64,000 bases of DNA from Paracoccaceae bacterium (GCA_019090795.1 JAHRVG010000041.1:33815-97814), one strand, 5' to 3'; shown: positions 1 to 10,357, counted from the first letter of the stretch. Numbers and translations are program-made. The notes: generated by a model from the letters alone, not told the origin.

Positions 1-19
1 CCCAACCGTCAAAACGGTT

Positions 20-889
20 GTGAAACAACAGACCGTCACGAAAGTTGTTGCTAAACCGGTTTTGAGCAAGAAGACTGTGCGCAAGGCCGCACCTACAAAA
101 ATTGCGGTGCCGCCTAAAGGTGTGCGCCGCGTCGTAGCTGTTAATCCGCCAAAAGTGGTGGCTAAACCGACAGTGCGCCGTGTGGTTAAAACGACCCAGC
201 CCGTGGCGACTTCGGGGACCACACGCAAACAGGTTCATCCAGGCGATTTGCTGCGCGCGCGCCGCAAAGGCAATCCCGCACCACAAGCCACCACTCGAAC
301 CCGTAAAATAAATACAGGTGGTCAACAGGTTCACCCCGGAGATTTGATGCGCTCAAGGCGTCTGCGGGCAGCTACGCAAGCAAATGCATCTGTTTATGCG
401 CCAGTTAAGGTGACCAATATCCGGCAGGTTTCGGCGTCTTATTCAACCGATCAGGTCTATGGATATACTACGGTGGGAACAACTATTGACGTCGATGTAA
501 CGGTCGAGGGGGATGCCCAGACCGAGTTGATCTGGACAAACACCGTGCCGCGCCGACTGGTCAAACGCAAGGTAAAGGCACGCCAAGTGCGGGTTGCTGC
601 TGCGAGCACTGTGGTTTCCAGCAAAAGCTATGTGCCTGCGAAACCTAAGGTTCAAGCTTCCTCGAAGGCGCGTTACGTGCAGGTGGCAACCTTTGGCGAT
701 CCGGCCAACGCCTCGCGAACTGTGCAACGGTTTCAGGGCAGTGGTTTACCGGTCTCGGCCAGAAATTCGGCTCGTGGTGGAAAAACTTACAAGATTGTTT
801 ATTTAGGGCCGTTCAATTCTTCGGCACAGTTGCAATCGGCCATGAGTGCCGCACGTCGTGCCGGTTTCAGTGACGCGGTTTATCGGTAA
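20..889 (+). CDS. SPOR-domain protein, probably truncated at 5' end by the window edge
   Basis: C-terminal SPOR-like segment (ARYVQVATFGDPANASRTVQRFQGSGLPVSARN...YKIVYLGPF); basic Lys/Pro/Val-rich N-terminal part; reading frame may continue upstream of base 1. Confidence 0.75.
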   Translation: MKQQTVTKVVAKPVLSKKTVRKAAPTKIAVPPKGVRRVVAVNPPKVVAKPTVRRVVKTTQPVATSGTTRKQVHPGDLLRARRKGNPAPQATTRTRKINTGGQQVHPGDLMRSRRLRAATQANASVYAPVKVTNIRQVSASYSTDQVYGYTTVGTTIDVDVTVEGDAQTELIWTNTVPRRLVKRKVKARQVRVAAASTVVSSKSYVPAKPKVQASSKARYVQVATFGDPANASRTVQRFQGSGLPVSARNSARGGKTYKIVYLGPFNSSAQLQSAMSAARRAGFSDAVYR

Positions 890-979
890 AAAACTTCTGC
901 TTATTTTCGCCACAAGGCATATCAAACAGGGTAAGAGGGCCCTGTTTGAATGCAGTTTTGGTGGTGTTTAATGCCAGGC

Positions 980-1903
980 TTAAAGGCCCGTATTTTCGGG
1001 TTTTCCCAGCATTAGGTTCAAATTTTGAACCGCAGCCCCAGAGGCGCCCTTGCCGAGGTTATCGAGCACCGCAAGCAACACAATGCGGCCTGTTTTTGCA
1101 TCCCCTGCCAAAGTGATTTCAAGGGTGTTGCTGCCGTTATGGGCTTGTGGGTTAATCCGGTCGGGTACAGTGTCTTGCGCACGGACCTGAATATTGGCCT
1201 GACCTGCGTAATGCGTTGACAACACCGAATGCAGCGATGCAATATCGGCCGTTCCTGCCAGCGTCGCCAGATGCAGCGGCACTTGCACCGCCATGCCTTG
1301 GGCGAAGTTTCCAACTGAAGGTACAAACACTGGTTGTTCGTGCAGATCACAAAAGCGCACAATTTCGGGCAAATGTTTGTGCATTTGTTGCAGCCCGTAA
1401 ACGAAATAGTCGCTGCCGGTATCGCCTTCGAACTCTGCGATCATTTGCTTGCCACCACCGGTGTAGCCGCTGACCGCATTAATGCAGGCGCGGAAATCCG
1501 CTGGCAGGAAACCTGCCTCTTGCAAGGGCCGCAATAGGGCAATTGCGCCGGTGGAATAGCACCCCGGATTGGTCACAAACTGTGCATTTTCAATCTGTTG
1601 CCGCTGTCCCTCTGTCATTTCAGGAAAGCCGAAAACCCAGTCAGGATGAACCCTGTGGGCGGTGCTGGCATCAATAAAACGGGTTTTGCCATCCGCCAGT
1701 TTGACGGCCTCGATCGAGGCGGCATCAGGCAGGCAAAGGATGGCAATATCCGCCTCTTGCAAGGCGGCTTGCCGCGCCCCGACATCCTTTCGGTTTGCCT
1801 CGTCCAGCTGGATAAGCGCGATGTCATCCCGCCCGGCTAAGCGGTTGCGAATTTGCAAACCCGTGGTGCCGACTTCGCCGTCGATGAATATTTTTGCAGT
1901 CAT
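980..1903 (-). CDS. argC: N-acetyl-gamma-glutamyl-phosphate reductase (type 2)
   Basis: IFIDGEVGTTGLQIRNRL and NPGCYSTGAIALLRPL motifs. Confidence 0.95.
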   Translation of the reverse strand: MTAKIFIDGEVGTTGLQIRNRLAGRDDIALIQLDEANRKDVGARQAALQEADIAILCLPDAASIEAVKLADGKTRFIDASTAHRVHPDWVFGFPEMTEGQRQQIENAQFVTNPGCYSTGAIALLRPLQEAGFLPADFRACINAVSGYTGGGKQMIAEFEGDTGSDYFVYGLQQMHKHLPEIVRFCDLHEQPVFVPSVGNFAQGMAVQVPLHLATLAGTADIASLHSVLSTHYAGQANIQVRAQDTVPDRINPQAHNGSNTLEITLAGDAKTGRIVLLAVLDNLGKGASGAAVQNLNLMLGKPENTGL

Positions 1904-1928
1904 GTTATTCTCCTCGTACCGGAGCGGC

Positions 1929-3221
1929 CTATTTCAGCGCACCCTCGGCGGTAATCTGTGTTTTGCCACCCAGCCAAGGGTGCAATGCTTCAGGCAACAG
2001 AACCGAGCCATCCGCCTGTTGACCGTTTTCCAGCACCGCGATCAAGCAGCGCCCAACGGCCAAACCGGACCCGTTCAATGTGTGCACAAACTCCGGTTTC
2101 TTCTCGCCCGTACGCCGGAAACGGGCGTTCATTCGTCGGGCTTGGAAATCACCACAAACCGAGCAAGAACTAATCTCTCGATAGGTATTCTGACCGGGCA
2201 ACCAGACCTCAATGTCGTGGGTGCGGCGCGCTCCAAACCCCATATCACCAGTGCAGAGCACAACGGTGCGATAGGGCAGGTTCAGCCGTTCCAGAATGCC
2301 CTCGGCACATTTGGTCATGCGGTTCAACTCGTCCATGCTGTCTTCGGGTTTCGTGATCGAGACCATCTCGACCTTTTCAAATTGGTGTTGGCGCAGCATG
2401 CCGGATGTATCGCGCCCCGCACTGCCAGCCTCGGAGCGGAAACACAGGGAATGGGCGACCATGCGCTTGGGCAGGTCAGCTTCCTCGGCGATGACACCGG
2501 CAGCGGTGTTGGTCAGCGGAATTTCTGCGGTCGATACCAGCCACCAGCCATTGGTTGTCTGATAGCTGTCCTCGGCGAATTTGGGCAGTTGTGATGTGCC
2601 GTACATGGCCTCAGAGCGCACCAAAACAGGCGTGTTGATCTCGGTCAACCCGTTTTCATCTGTGTGAGTATCGAGCATGAACTGCGCCAGTGCGCGATGA
2701 ACGCGGGCAACGGCACCGGACAGGATAACAAAACGCGAGCCGCTGATTTTGGCGGCAGTCTCGAAATCCATACCGGTTTTTACAGCGGCCAGTTCAAAAT
2801 GTTCCATTGCAGTGAAATCCAGAGCCACAGGCGTGCCCCAGCGGTGCATTTCCACGTTGTTGGATTCATCCGTGCCTTGGGGAATGTCGTCAAATGGCAG
2901 GTTCGGTAAACCCGCGAGCAATGTGTCCAGGCGGGCGTCCTCGGCTTTGGCTTCTTCTTCCAAGGCCGTGATTTCGAATTTCTTTTCGCCCACTAGCTGA
3001 CGCAAGCGCTGAAACTCTGCCTCATCGCCCTTGGCTTTGGCAGCGCCAACCATTTTGGAAGCCGCGTTGCGTTCCGCAAGGGCGGTTTCGGCAGCAGTGA
3101 TCTTGGCGCGCCGTGCTGTGTCAAGCATCAGAATTTCCAAGGACATGCCAGACAACCCGCGCAATGCCAGTGCAGTGTCGAACCCTTCGGGGTTTTGGCG
3201 GATTGCTTTGATGTCGTGCAT
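1929..3221 (-). CDS. serS: seryl-tRNA synthetase
   Basis: [14 protein letters not shown] start, class II motifs ([43 protein letters not shown]); the ORF extension to 3317 is probably not translated. Confidence 0.95.
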   Translation of the reverse strand: MHDIKAIRQNPEGFDTALALRGLSGMSLEILMLDTARRAKITAAETALAERNAASKMVGAAKAKGDEAEFQRLRQLVGEKKFEITALEEEAKAEDARLDTLLAGLPNLPFDDIPQGTDESNNVEMHRWGTPVALDFTAMEHFELAAVKTGMDFETAAKISGSRFVILSGAVARVHRALAQFMLDTHTDENGLTEINTPVLVRSEAMYGTSQLPKFAEDSYQTTNGWWLVSTAEIPLTNTAAGVIAEEADLPKRMVAHSLCFRSEAGSAGRDTSGMLRQHQFEKVEMVSITKPEDSMDELNRMTKCAEGILERLNLPYRTVVLCTGDMGFGARRTHDIEVWLPGQNTYREISSCSVCGDFQARRMNARFRRTGEKKPEFVHTLNGSGLAVGRCLIAVLENGQQADGSVLLPEALHPWLGGKTQITAEGALK

Positions 3222-3298
3222 GGTTCTGGCGCCTTTAAGAATTGAATCAGTGTGGGCGGGATATAGCAAAGCAACGGCGGGGGGAATAGCCCCGTTAG

Positions 3299-3313
3299 TT
3301 AATGTTAAGTTAA
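3299..3313. promoter_or_regulatory. CtrA-like full site in the serS / lipoprotein divergent region
   Basis: exact TTAA-N7-TTAA (TTAA-tgttaag-TTAA), with a third TTAA inside the spacer. Confidence 0.35.
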
Positions 3314-3335
3314 CCAAGCTGGTGTTGTTTAAGGT

Positions 3336-3635
3336 ATGGCTATGAACAAAACCCTGATTGCCGCAATGCTGTTTGCATTAGCGGCTTGTGATACCCCGAA
3401 AGTTGGTTTTCGTTATACCGGCAAAAAGCCGGTCACGGTGGGCAAGAACCATTTTACAGTGTTTTACAACGATAAACAGGCTCAGGCGCTGCGTCACAAC
3501 CGGATCAAGCTGCGTGAAACGGCACAGGTTCAGGAAAATGCGGTGACAGCCACTGAGACCGTTACCGGCTGCAAAGTGCGCCTTGGCTCGATCAAAGGGG
3601 ACCCTGGGTTGGTGGAGATGCGGCTGAAGTGTTAG
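3336..3635 (+). CDS. small putative lipoprotein, unknown function
   Basis: lipobox-like N-terminus [16 protein letters not shown]. Confidence 0.65.
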   Translation: MAMNKTLIAAMLFALAACDTPKVGFRYTGKKPVTVGKNHFTVFYNDKQAQALRHNRIKLRETAQVQENAVTATETVTGCKVRLGSIKGDPGLVEMRLKC

Positions 3636-3846
3636 CCACAGTTAGGGATCATTGCGAAAAATTGCCCAATTGACGGGCAAACACAGCAGTTTACCCCTTT
3701 CTATTGGCGCGGGCATCGTACATCCTTGGTGCTTTTACTGCGTTACTTTCCCTTGCACAAAGCCTTGCTAAGCCCTATCTGCAAGGATAGTGTCGCTGCG
3801 GTTCATGACTGGGGCGAATGATCCCGAATAACACGAGGAATTTTCT

Positions 3847-4170
3847 ATGTTTGTAAGCCCAGCATATGCACAGGCGGCCGGTGGTGGCCTTGCCGGCGGT
3901 TTGACAAGTTTTGTCCCGCTGATCCTGATTTTTGCCATCATGTATTTTTTGATGATCCGCCCGCAGCAAAAAAAGATGAAGCAACACCGCTCTATGGTTG
4001 ATAGCTTGCGTAAAGGTGATCAGGTTGTGACCGCTGGTGGCTTGATCGGCAAGGTGTTCAAGGTCAAAGAGGACGGAATTGTCGAAGTTGATCTGGCCGA
4101 AGGTGTGCGCGTCAAGGTACGTCAGGGCACAATTGCCGATGTGATCAACAAGACCGAACCAACGTCCTAA
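3847..4170 (+). CDS. yajC: preprotein translocase subunit YajC
   Basis: single TM followed by MIRPQQKKMKQHRSMVDSLRKGDQVVTAGGLIGKV; upstream of secD/secF. Confidence 0.95.
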   Translation: MFVSPAYAQAAGGGLAGGLTSFVPLILIFAIMYFLMIRPQQKKMKQHRSMVDSLRKGDQVVTAGGLIGKVFKVKEDGIVEVDLAEGVRVKVRQGTIADVINKTEPTS

Positions 4171-4210
4171 TTGCCCGGCGCGGCCTCAATACCCTTACTG
4201 AAAGTACACC

Positions 4211-5875
4211 ATGCTCCAGTTTTCAATGTGGAAAAAGCTCCTTATTTGGAGCGTTTGTGCGTTTGGCATTCTGCTGGCCTCGCCGAATATGTTTTACTCC
4301 AAGGTAGAACAGTCAAACGACGCCAAAGCGGAATTGGTGCTGGGAAAAGAGGCTAGCGCCGAGCGCACAGCACAGGCGGAGCAATGGCCGAATTTCATGC
4401 CCTCGTCACTGGTTAATCTGGGGCTTGATTTGCGCGGTGGCGCGCATTTGCTGGCCGAGGTTCAGGTTGGTGATGTGTACGGGGCGCGGATGGATGGCTA
4501 TTGGCCTGAAATACGCGATGCCTTGCGCGCCGAGCGTGCCGCCGTTGGCACAATTCGCCGTCAGGACAGCAAGGATGGCATATTGCGGGTGCGGATTTCG
4601 CAGCCGGAAAACATAGACGCGGCTGTTGCCAAAGTGCGGGAATTGCGTCGCCCCGTGGTTTCCCTGTCTGGCGCAGGCAGTTTTGACATAGATGTCGTGG
4701 CTGAGGGCGCGGACGTGGTTGTGACCCTGTCCGAGGCTGAGAAGATAGCCACTGACAAGCGCACCATGGAGCAAACCCTTGAAATCATTCGCCGCCGTGT
4801 GGATGAGGCTGGAACGCGCGAGCCGACGATTCAGCGCCAGGGTGATGACCGCGTACTCATTCAGGTGCCCGGCATTGGTTCTGCAGAAGAGCTGAAAAGC
4901 CTGATCGGTAAAACCGCCAAACTGACCTTTCATCCGGTTATTGGTCGCACCGGGGACAAAGATGCACGCCTTCGGTCGCGCCAAATTTTGCTGCCGGACC
5001 AAAAGGAGCAGGGGGCTTACTACATTCTGGAAAAGACACCTGTGATTACCGGCGATCATCTGATCGACGCGCAGCCCTCTTTTGATCAGAACAATGCAGC
5101 AGCAGTTAGCTTCCGCCTGAACCCCACTGGTGGGCGGGTTTTTGGCGAATATACCGCCAACAGCATCGGTACCCTGTTTGCGATTGTGCTTGACGAAGAG
5201 GTGGTTTCCGCACCGCGTATCAACAGTCATATTCCGGGTGGTTCGGGTATTATTACCGGTAATTTCACCATCGAAGAAACCACGCTGTTGTCGATTCAGC
5301 TGCGCGCAGGTGCGCTGCCGGCCAAGGTGGTTTACCTGGAAGAACGTACCATTGGGCCGGAACTGGGCCAAGACAGTATCGACGCGGGGCGCATTGCCAG
5401 TGTTATTGCTTTTGCAGCCGTGCTGGTGTTCATGATGCTGACCTATGGATTGTTCGGCGTGTTTGCCAACATTGCGCTGATCATCAACGTGGCGCTGATC
5501 TTTGGCCTGCTGTCTGCCATTGGCGCGACGCTGACGCTGCCCGGCATTGCCGGGATCGTGTTGACCATCGGTATGGCCGTGGATGCCAATGTGCTGGTAT
5601 TTGAACGTATCCGCGAGGAGTTGAAGACCGCCAAAGGCCCTGCAAGGGCGATTGAGCTGGGCTATGAACGGGCGTTTTCCGCCATCATCGACGCCAATAT
5701 CACCACGCTGATTGCCGCCGTGATCCTGTTTGTTATGGGGTCGGGCCCGGTACGGGGGTTTGCGATTACGCTGGGGCTGGGGATCATGACATCGGTGTTC
5801 ACTGCAATCTGGGTGACGCGGTTGCTGATTTCCACTTGGATGGCGCACCGCCGCCCCAAATCAATCGAAGTTTAG
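4211..5875 (+). CDS. secD: protein translocase subunit SecD
   Basis: LGLDLRGGAHLLAEV, GMAVDANVLVFERIREEL motifs. Confidence 0.97.
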   Translation: MLQFSMWKKLLIWSVCAFGILLASPNMFYSKVEQSNDAKAELVLGKEASAERTAQAEQWPNFMPSSLVNLGLDLRGGAHLLAEVQVGDVYGARMDGYWPEIRDALRAERAAVGTIRRQDSKDGILRVRISQPENIDAAVAKVRELRRPVVSLSGAGSFDIDVVAEGADVVVTLSEAEKIATDKRTMEQTLEIIRRRVDEAGTREPTIQRQGDDRVLIQVPGIGSAEELKSLIGKTAKLTFHPVIGRTGDKDARLRSRQILLPDQKEQGAYYILEKTPVITGDHLIDAQPSFDQNNAAAVSFRLNPTGGRVFGEYTANSIGTLFAIVLDEEVVSAPRINSHIPGGSGIITGNFTIEETTLLSIQLRAGALPAKVVYLEERTIGPELGQDSIDAGRIASVIAFAAVLVFMMLTYGLFGVFANIALIINVALIFGLLSAIGATLTLPGIAGIVLTIGMAVDANVLVFERIREELKTAKGPARAIELGYERAFSAIIDANITTLIAAVILFVMGSGPVRGFAITLGLGIMTSVFTAIWVTRLLISTWMAHRRPKSIEV

Positions 5876-5890
5876 GATAGGAGTAAGATT

Positions 5891-6868
5891 ATGCGTTTGA
5901 AACTGGTTCCGACCGAGACAAACCTCGATTTCTTCAGCCTCTCGAAAATCACCTTCGGGGCCTCGATTCTGGCGATGATTGCCTCTATTGTGGCATTTTT
6001 CATGCTGGGTCTGAATTACGGCATCGACTTTCGCGGCGGAACAACCATCCGTACCGATAGTGCAATTACCGTTGATGTAGGTGCTTACCGCGCTGCATTG
6101 GTTCCGCTAAATTTGGGCGATGTAACGATCACCGAGGTGATTGATCCAGCCGCGCAGTTGACGGGCGAGATCAGCAATGTGGCGCAGATCCGCATTCAGG
6201 CGCAAGAGGGCGCGGAATCTGTCACCAACGAGGTGATTACCCAGATCAAGGCGGCGTTGAATGGGGTTGATCCGTCGATGACCTTTCCCCAAGTGGACAG
6301 CGTTGGCCCCAAAGTGTCGGGCGAACTGATCCAGACCGCCATTATAGCGGTGGTTCTGGCGATTTCCGCGGTGCTGTTTTACATCTGGCTACGGTTCGAG
6401 TGGCAGTTTTCCGTCGGGGCTGTGGCAGCATTGGTACATGATATCGTGCTGACCATCGGCGTGTTTGCCGTATTGCAGATCAAATTTGATCTGGCGATTA
6501 TTGCCGCGTTGCTGACCATTGTCGGTTATTCGCTGAATGATACGGTGGTGGTGTTTGACCGCGTGCGCGAGAACTTGCGCAAGTACAAGAAACTGGAACT
6601 CAAGGGCGTTTTGAACCTGTCAATCAACGAAACCCTGTCGCGCACTGTGATGACGTCGATCACCACCCTGATCGCGTTGGTATCGTTGTTTGTGCTGGGG
6701 GGGGATGTGATCCACGGCTTTGTGTTTGCGATGATCTGGGGCATTATTGTCGGGACCTATTCGTCCGTTTTCGTGGCTTCGACCATTCTGCTGCGTCTGG
6801 GTGTGAAGCGCGACTGGTCTAAAGAGGCTGGGAAGGCAGACGGGCAATACGCGAATATTGATGCCTGA
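5891..6868 (+). CDS. secF: protein translocase subunit SecF
   Basis: YGIDFRGGTTIR, GYSLNDTVVVFDRVRENLRKYKK motifs. Confidence 0.97.
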   Translation: MRLKLVPTETNLDFFSLSKITFGASILAMIASIVAFFMLGLNYGIDFRGGTTIRTDSAITVDVGAYRAALVPLNLGDVTITEVIDPAAQLTGEISNVAQIRIQAQEGAESVTNEVITQIKAALNGVDPSMTFPQVDSVGPKVSGELIQTAIIAVVLAISAVLFYIWLRFEWQFSVGAVAALVHDIVLTIGVFAVLQIKFDLAIIAALLTIVGYSLNDTVVVFDRVRENLRKYKKLELKGVLNLSINETLSRTVMTSITTLIALVSLFVLGGDVIHGFVFAMIWGIIVGTYSSVFVASTILLRLGVKRDWSKEAGKADGQYANIDA

Positions 6869-6912
6869 TTGCGCTGTTAGTGAGCATTCGTCTTTTGGTG
6901 GATGACGGCGAA

Positions 6913-6935
6913 TTTCAACCCTTTAAGGGTTGAAA
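6913..6935. repeat. perfect inverted repeat TTTCAACCCTT-T-AAGGGTTGAAA downstream of secF (possible terminator/attenuator stem)
   Basis: 11-nt arms read directly; no clear T-tract follows on + strand. Confidence 0.5.
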
Positions 6936-6993
6936 AAACCACCTCCCACCACTAGTATTGCGATTGATAAATATTTCTCGAAAGGCATATTAC

Positions 6994-7428
6994 ATGCGAA
7001 TTTCCGTATTAGCCGCTGCAGTTTTTGGCAGCATGTTAATTGGTTCAACAACTGTCTCGGGTGCGACGTACAGTTGTAAAATCAACTCTTTGGACAAGAT
7101 AGGTTGGGTGCCTGAAACAGTATTCTTTACTGAGGAAAAGGGCGCTGATACTGTTCATACTTTGGATAACGTGACTTTCGCGATCGGCAAAAAAACTGCC
7201 ATGGCCAAGGTGTTGGTCAATAACGCAAAACGCATCACTTTTAAATGGCGCACCCCGCGATATGTTAACAGAGAACAGCAGAATATTATTTTTAGCATCA
7301 AGGCTACGTACTTACGACCCAAAAAGTTGTTGATATTGTATGTAAAGCCTGAAGGTTATCACAACGACGGAACAGGCCGCGGACCCTGTGTTGAGGTTAA
7401 GAAGGATTTGAACAAAATCTGGAAATGA
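6994..7428 (+). CDS. secreted hypothetical protein
   Basis: signal peptide-like MRISVLAAAVFGSMLIGSTTVSGA. Confidence 0.6.
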   Translation: MRISVLAAAVFGSMLIGSTTVSGATYSCKINSLDKIGWVPETVFFTEEKGADTVHTLDNVTFAIGKKTAMAKVLVNNAKRITFKWRTPRYVNREQQNIIFSIKATYLRPKKLLILYVKPEGYHNDGTGRGPCVEVKKDLNKIWK

Positions 7429-7537
7429 TCCTGTCGTGGATATTTTTTACCTGCCCCTCTTTGCAGATTTGCAAAATCAAGTGTATAGGGAGGATAAGCG
7501 GCAATCTGGCCGTCAAATATCTACAAGGGGCTAACAA

Positions 7538-8137
7538 ATGGCTTTTGAACTTCCTGATCTTCCTTACGCACACGATGCGCTTGCAGCGGGCGGCATGTCT
7601 GCTGAAACCATGGAATTCCACCATGACCTGCACCACAACGCCTATGTTGTGAATGGCAACAAGCTGATTGAGGGCACAGAATGGGCCGGTAAATCGCTCG
7701 AGGAAATCATAACCGGCACTTACGATGCTTCAAGCGTTGCTCAGAACGGTATCTTTAACAATGCGTCACAGCATTGGAATCACGCCCAGTTCTGGGAAAT
7801 GATGGGGCCAAACGGACGCGCTATGCCATCCGAGCTGGAAAGCCGTATTGTGGATGCTTTCGGTTCCGTTGACAAATTCAAGGCGGATTTCAACGCTGCA
7901 GGTGTGGGCCAGTTCGGTTCTGGCTGGTGCTGGTTGGTGGCTGACAAAGACGGTGCATTGAAAATCACCAAAACCGAAAACGGCGTTAACCCGCTGTGTT
8001 TTGGCCAGACTGCACTGCTGGGCTGTGATGTGTGGGAGCATTCCTACTACATTGATTTCCGCAACAAGCGTCCGGTATACCTGTCGAACTTTCTCGATAA
8101 TCTGGTGAACTGGGAGAATGTGGCCTCGCGTCTGTAA
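7538..8137 (+). CDS. sodB: superoxide dismutase (Fe/Mn type)
   Basis: MEFHHDLHHNAYV, GSGWCWLV, DVWEHSYYIDFRNKRPVYL motifs. Confidence 0.96.
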   Translation: MAFELPDLPYAHDALAAGGMSAETMEFHHDLHHNAYVVNGNKLIEGTEWAGKSLEEIITGTYDASSVAQNGIFNNASQHWNHAQFWEMMGPNGRAMPSELESRIVDAFGSVDKFKADFNAAGVGQFGSGWCWLVADKDGALKITKTENGVNPLCFGQTALLGCDVWEHSYYIDFRNKRPVYLSNFLDNLVNWENVASRL

Positions 8138-8149
8138 TTCAAACACCTC

Positions 8150-8177
8150 AGGCCCGTCTATTTCGGCGGGCCTGAAA
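8150..8177 (+). terminator. putative terminator hairpin after sodB
   Basis: TCAGGCCCG ... CGGGCCTGA inverted repeat just 3' of sodB, followed by AT-rich sequence. Confidence 0.5.
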
Positions 8178-8225
8178 TATCTGATTTTCCCTTTTCAAGC
8201 TGTTTTGAACCACAGGAGATTTACG

Positions 8226-8657
8226 ATGTTACGCCGTATGCTGTTCCTTGCCTGTTGTGCGCTTGCACTGCCTGCAACCGCATTTGAAGAACCGGCCCGA
8301 GGTACCCAATTGCGCCGCGATCTGATGGATGCCATGCGCCCAATAGCGGAATGGAACCTTGGCGCACCGGTTGAGTTTGTGGTGCAGGAGTTGCGGGTGT
8401 CTGGTGATGTGGCCTTTGCCATGCTTGCAGCACAGCGCCCCGGCGGCGGACTGATAGATATTCGCACAACGCCCATGGTGACGCGTGACGAATTGGAGCC
8501 GGAATACATTGACGGGCCGAGCCTACAAGCCTTGCTAAAGCGTTCGGGCCGGATGTGGGTGGCTGTGAACCACGCTACCGGACCAACAGATGCCTGGTGG
8601 TACTGGAAGGAGTATTGCCCGATATGGCACGCTGTGTTGCCAGAGGTCTGCCAATAG
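8226..8657 (+). CDS. secreted hypothetical protein
   Basis: signal peptide MLRRMLFLACCALALPATAF; preceded by aggag RBS. Confidence 0.65.
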   Translation: MLRRMLFLACCALALPATAFEEPARGTQLRRDLMDAMRPIAEWNLGAPVEFVVQELRVSGDVAFAMLAAQRPGGGLIDIRTTPMVTRDELEPEYIDGPSLQALLKRSGRMWVAVNHATGPTDAWWYWKEYCPIWHAVLPEVCQ

Positions 8658-8671
8658 CAACGCTGATTTTG

Positions 8672-8706
8672 TCAAAGCCCTGCTGTCAGGGCTTTGAACT
8701 TTTTTT
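8672..8706 (+). terminator. intrinsic terminator
   Basis: TCAAAGCCCTG-ctgt-CAGGGCTTTGA stem followed by acTTTTTTT. Confidence 0.85.
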
Positions 8707-8716
8707 GAGGCATTAA

Positions 8717-9163
8717 TTACCAAGCCAGAGTTTTCATGTCGGGCCTGAACAACCAGCTCTCGGTCAAATCCCAGTTGCCCATGACAACGCCGTCAATGTA
8801 ATCGGCTTTGGTCAATCCGGCAGCCTTTGAGCAGGCACTGCACATGATCACGGTGCCGCCGTCGGCGATGAAACTGGTCAACATGTCCTGAATTGATTTA
8901 CCTTTGGCTGCCATTAACCCATGAATATGGCTTGGGCGTTTTTTATCTGCCAGATAGACACCGCGTACATTCAGCCAAATCGCTGTATCATGGCCGTTCT
9001 TCAAAGATTTCTGGTGGGCAAACATAATTGCCTTGGCTGCGGACCAAGTGTCATCGGTGGTAAGGGTAATGAAAAGCCCAGCTTTGCCGTCTTCGGCAGT
9101 GGCCGTTAGCGGTGTTAGTGCCAGCGTTAAAACAATTAGTATTTTCGTTAGTAGGGAACGCAT
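8717..9163 (-). CDS. periplasmic DsrE-family-like protein
   Basis: signal peptide (MRSLLTKILIVLTLALTPLTATA) then GLFITLTTDDTWSAAKAIMFAHQ...GGTVIMCSACSKAAG typical of the DsrE fold. Confidence 0.75.
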   Translation of the reverse strand: MRSLLTKILIVLTLALTPLTATAEDGKAGLFITLTTDDTWSAAKAIMFAHQKSLKNGHDTAIWLNVRGVYLADKKRPSHIHGLMAAKGKSIQDMLTSFIADGGTVIMCSACSKAAGLTKADYIDGVVMGNWDLTESWLFRPDMKTLAW

Positions 9164-9219
9164 GAGTCTCTCCTTTGTTAAGCTCACGCGTAGGTAATGA
9201 TACATTCACCAAATTATAT

Positions 9220-9233
9220 ATGATGTGGATCAA
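9220..9233. promoter_or_regulatory. putative FNR/FnrL-type box upstream of the DsrE-like gene
   Basis: ATGAT-gtgg-ATCAA, one mismatch to TTGAT-N4-ATCAA, 57 bp 5' of the start codon. Confidence 0.5.
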
Positions 9234-9283
9234 GAAGAACGAAAACATTCCGCCTGCTGGAATGTTTGTGCTGGATTATCGCA

Positions 9284-10357
9284 TTAGGTAGCCTTGACCG
9301 GGGCGCAAATCCATTCCCACTGGTCAACCACCAAATCTGCAATTACGGCCCCAATCCACATGCAGAATAGAGCCAGCCAAGCAGTTAGCGCAAAGACCGA
9401 ACCGCCTGTTACTCCGGCACCAATGGCACAGCCGCCCGCCAACATGCCACCCATTCCCATCAGGGCCGCGCCAACCATCGAGCGGCGCATTATACGCGGG
9501 CCGTCAAAGCCTTGTATCTTCAACTCTCCGGTAAAGGCGGCCGCTATGAATGCTCCTAGGAACACACCGGGGACCAGCCCGATGTCAAAATCTAGAACCG
9601 GGTTATCAGTAAGAAGGAACATCAGGGTATTGGCCGAGGGACCGGTGAAGGTGGCACTGACCACAGGGACGGGGTCAAAGCTGACGGCGGCGAGGGCAAA
9701 AGTTGTGGCCCAGCCAAGGGCCACTGCAAAGCCGACACCTGAGGCCATAAACAGGGTTTGCCAGCTGACGCGATTGCGCCAACTGAGGTAAAAAGCTAGG
9801 GCGGCAATAGCAATTCCCAGAAACAGACCTGTAACATCAGGCAGGCCCATCGCATCAAGCAGGTGAATGTTCACCCCGTTGGGAGTGATCCACAGAGCAG
9901 CCAACTGGTTGCGCAGAGGGGCCAGCCAGCCGTGCAGCGACATTTGCGCGACAACGGCGAAAACCAGACCAGATACTACCGCGCGCAGGTTTCCGGTTGC
10001 AGCCAACACCAACAGGCGCCCCGAACAGCCGCGCGCCAACACCATACCGACACCAAACATCAACCCGCCAATGATCGCACCAGAATAGGATCCGGGCACA
10101 GACATGATACGCGCATCTGCGGTGTTGATCAGGCCTGATAATTCTGCCGCTTGGGTCCAGATCACCGCCGTGGAAAATGTTAGCAGCCAGACCGATATGC
10201 GCCGTCCAAGGATACCGCGCGCGAACTCCACCGATGCCGCGCGCAGGCAGAACTGCGAACGTTGGGCTGCAATGCCGAAGATGACGCCCACAAGCAAACC
10301 GGCCAAAGCGGCAGCTTGCGGCTCTCCGGTGGCTTCAATCAGAGGGACAATGTCCAT
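9284..10357 (-). CDS. YeeE/YedE family (DUF395) sulfur-compound transporter
   Basis: multi-TM protein with paired GxxFGxGMVLARGCSGR and GGMLAGGCAIGAGVTGG repeats. Confidence 0.88.
   Translation of the reverse strand: MDIVPLIEATGEPQAAALAGLLVGVIFGIAAQRSQFCLRAASVEFARGILGRRISVWLLTFSTAVIWTQAAELSGLINTADARIMSVPGSYSGAIIGGLMFGVGMVLARGCSGRLLVLAATGNLRAVVSGLVFAVVAQMSLHGWLAPLRNQLAALWITPNGVNIHLLDAMGLPDVTGLFLGIAIAALAFYLSWRNRVSWQTLFMASGVGFAVALGWATTFALAAVSFDPVPVVSATFTGPSANTLMFLLTDNPVLDFDIGLVPGVFLGAFIAAAFTGELKIQGFDGPRIMRRSMVGAALMGMGGMLAGGCAIGAGVTGGSVFALTAWLALFCMWIGAVIADLVVDQWEWICAPVKAT

Noticed and set aside
1662-2594. 310-aa plus-strand ORF across argC/serS
   Set aside because: Antisense to two confidently identified core genes; no recognisable domain.
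4406-5848. 480-aa ORF on the minus strand across secD
   Set aside because: Fully antisense to a clear secD; low-complexity His/Gln/Asn/Arg-rich translation typical of a shadow frame.
6697-6704. G8 tract in secF as a slippage site
   Set aside because: Essential core gene and a tract length seen several times in the window; little reason to expect phase variation.
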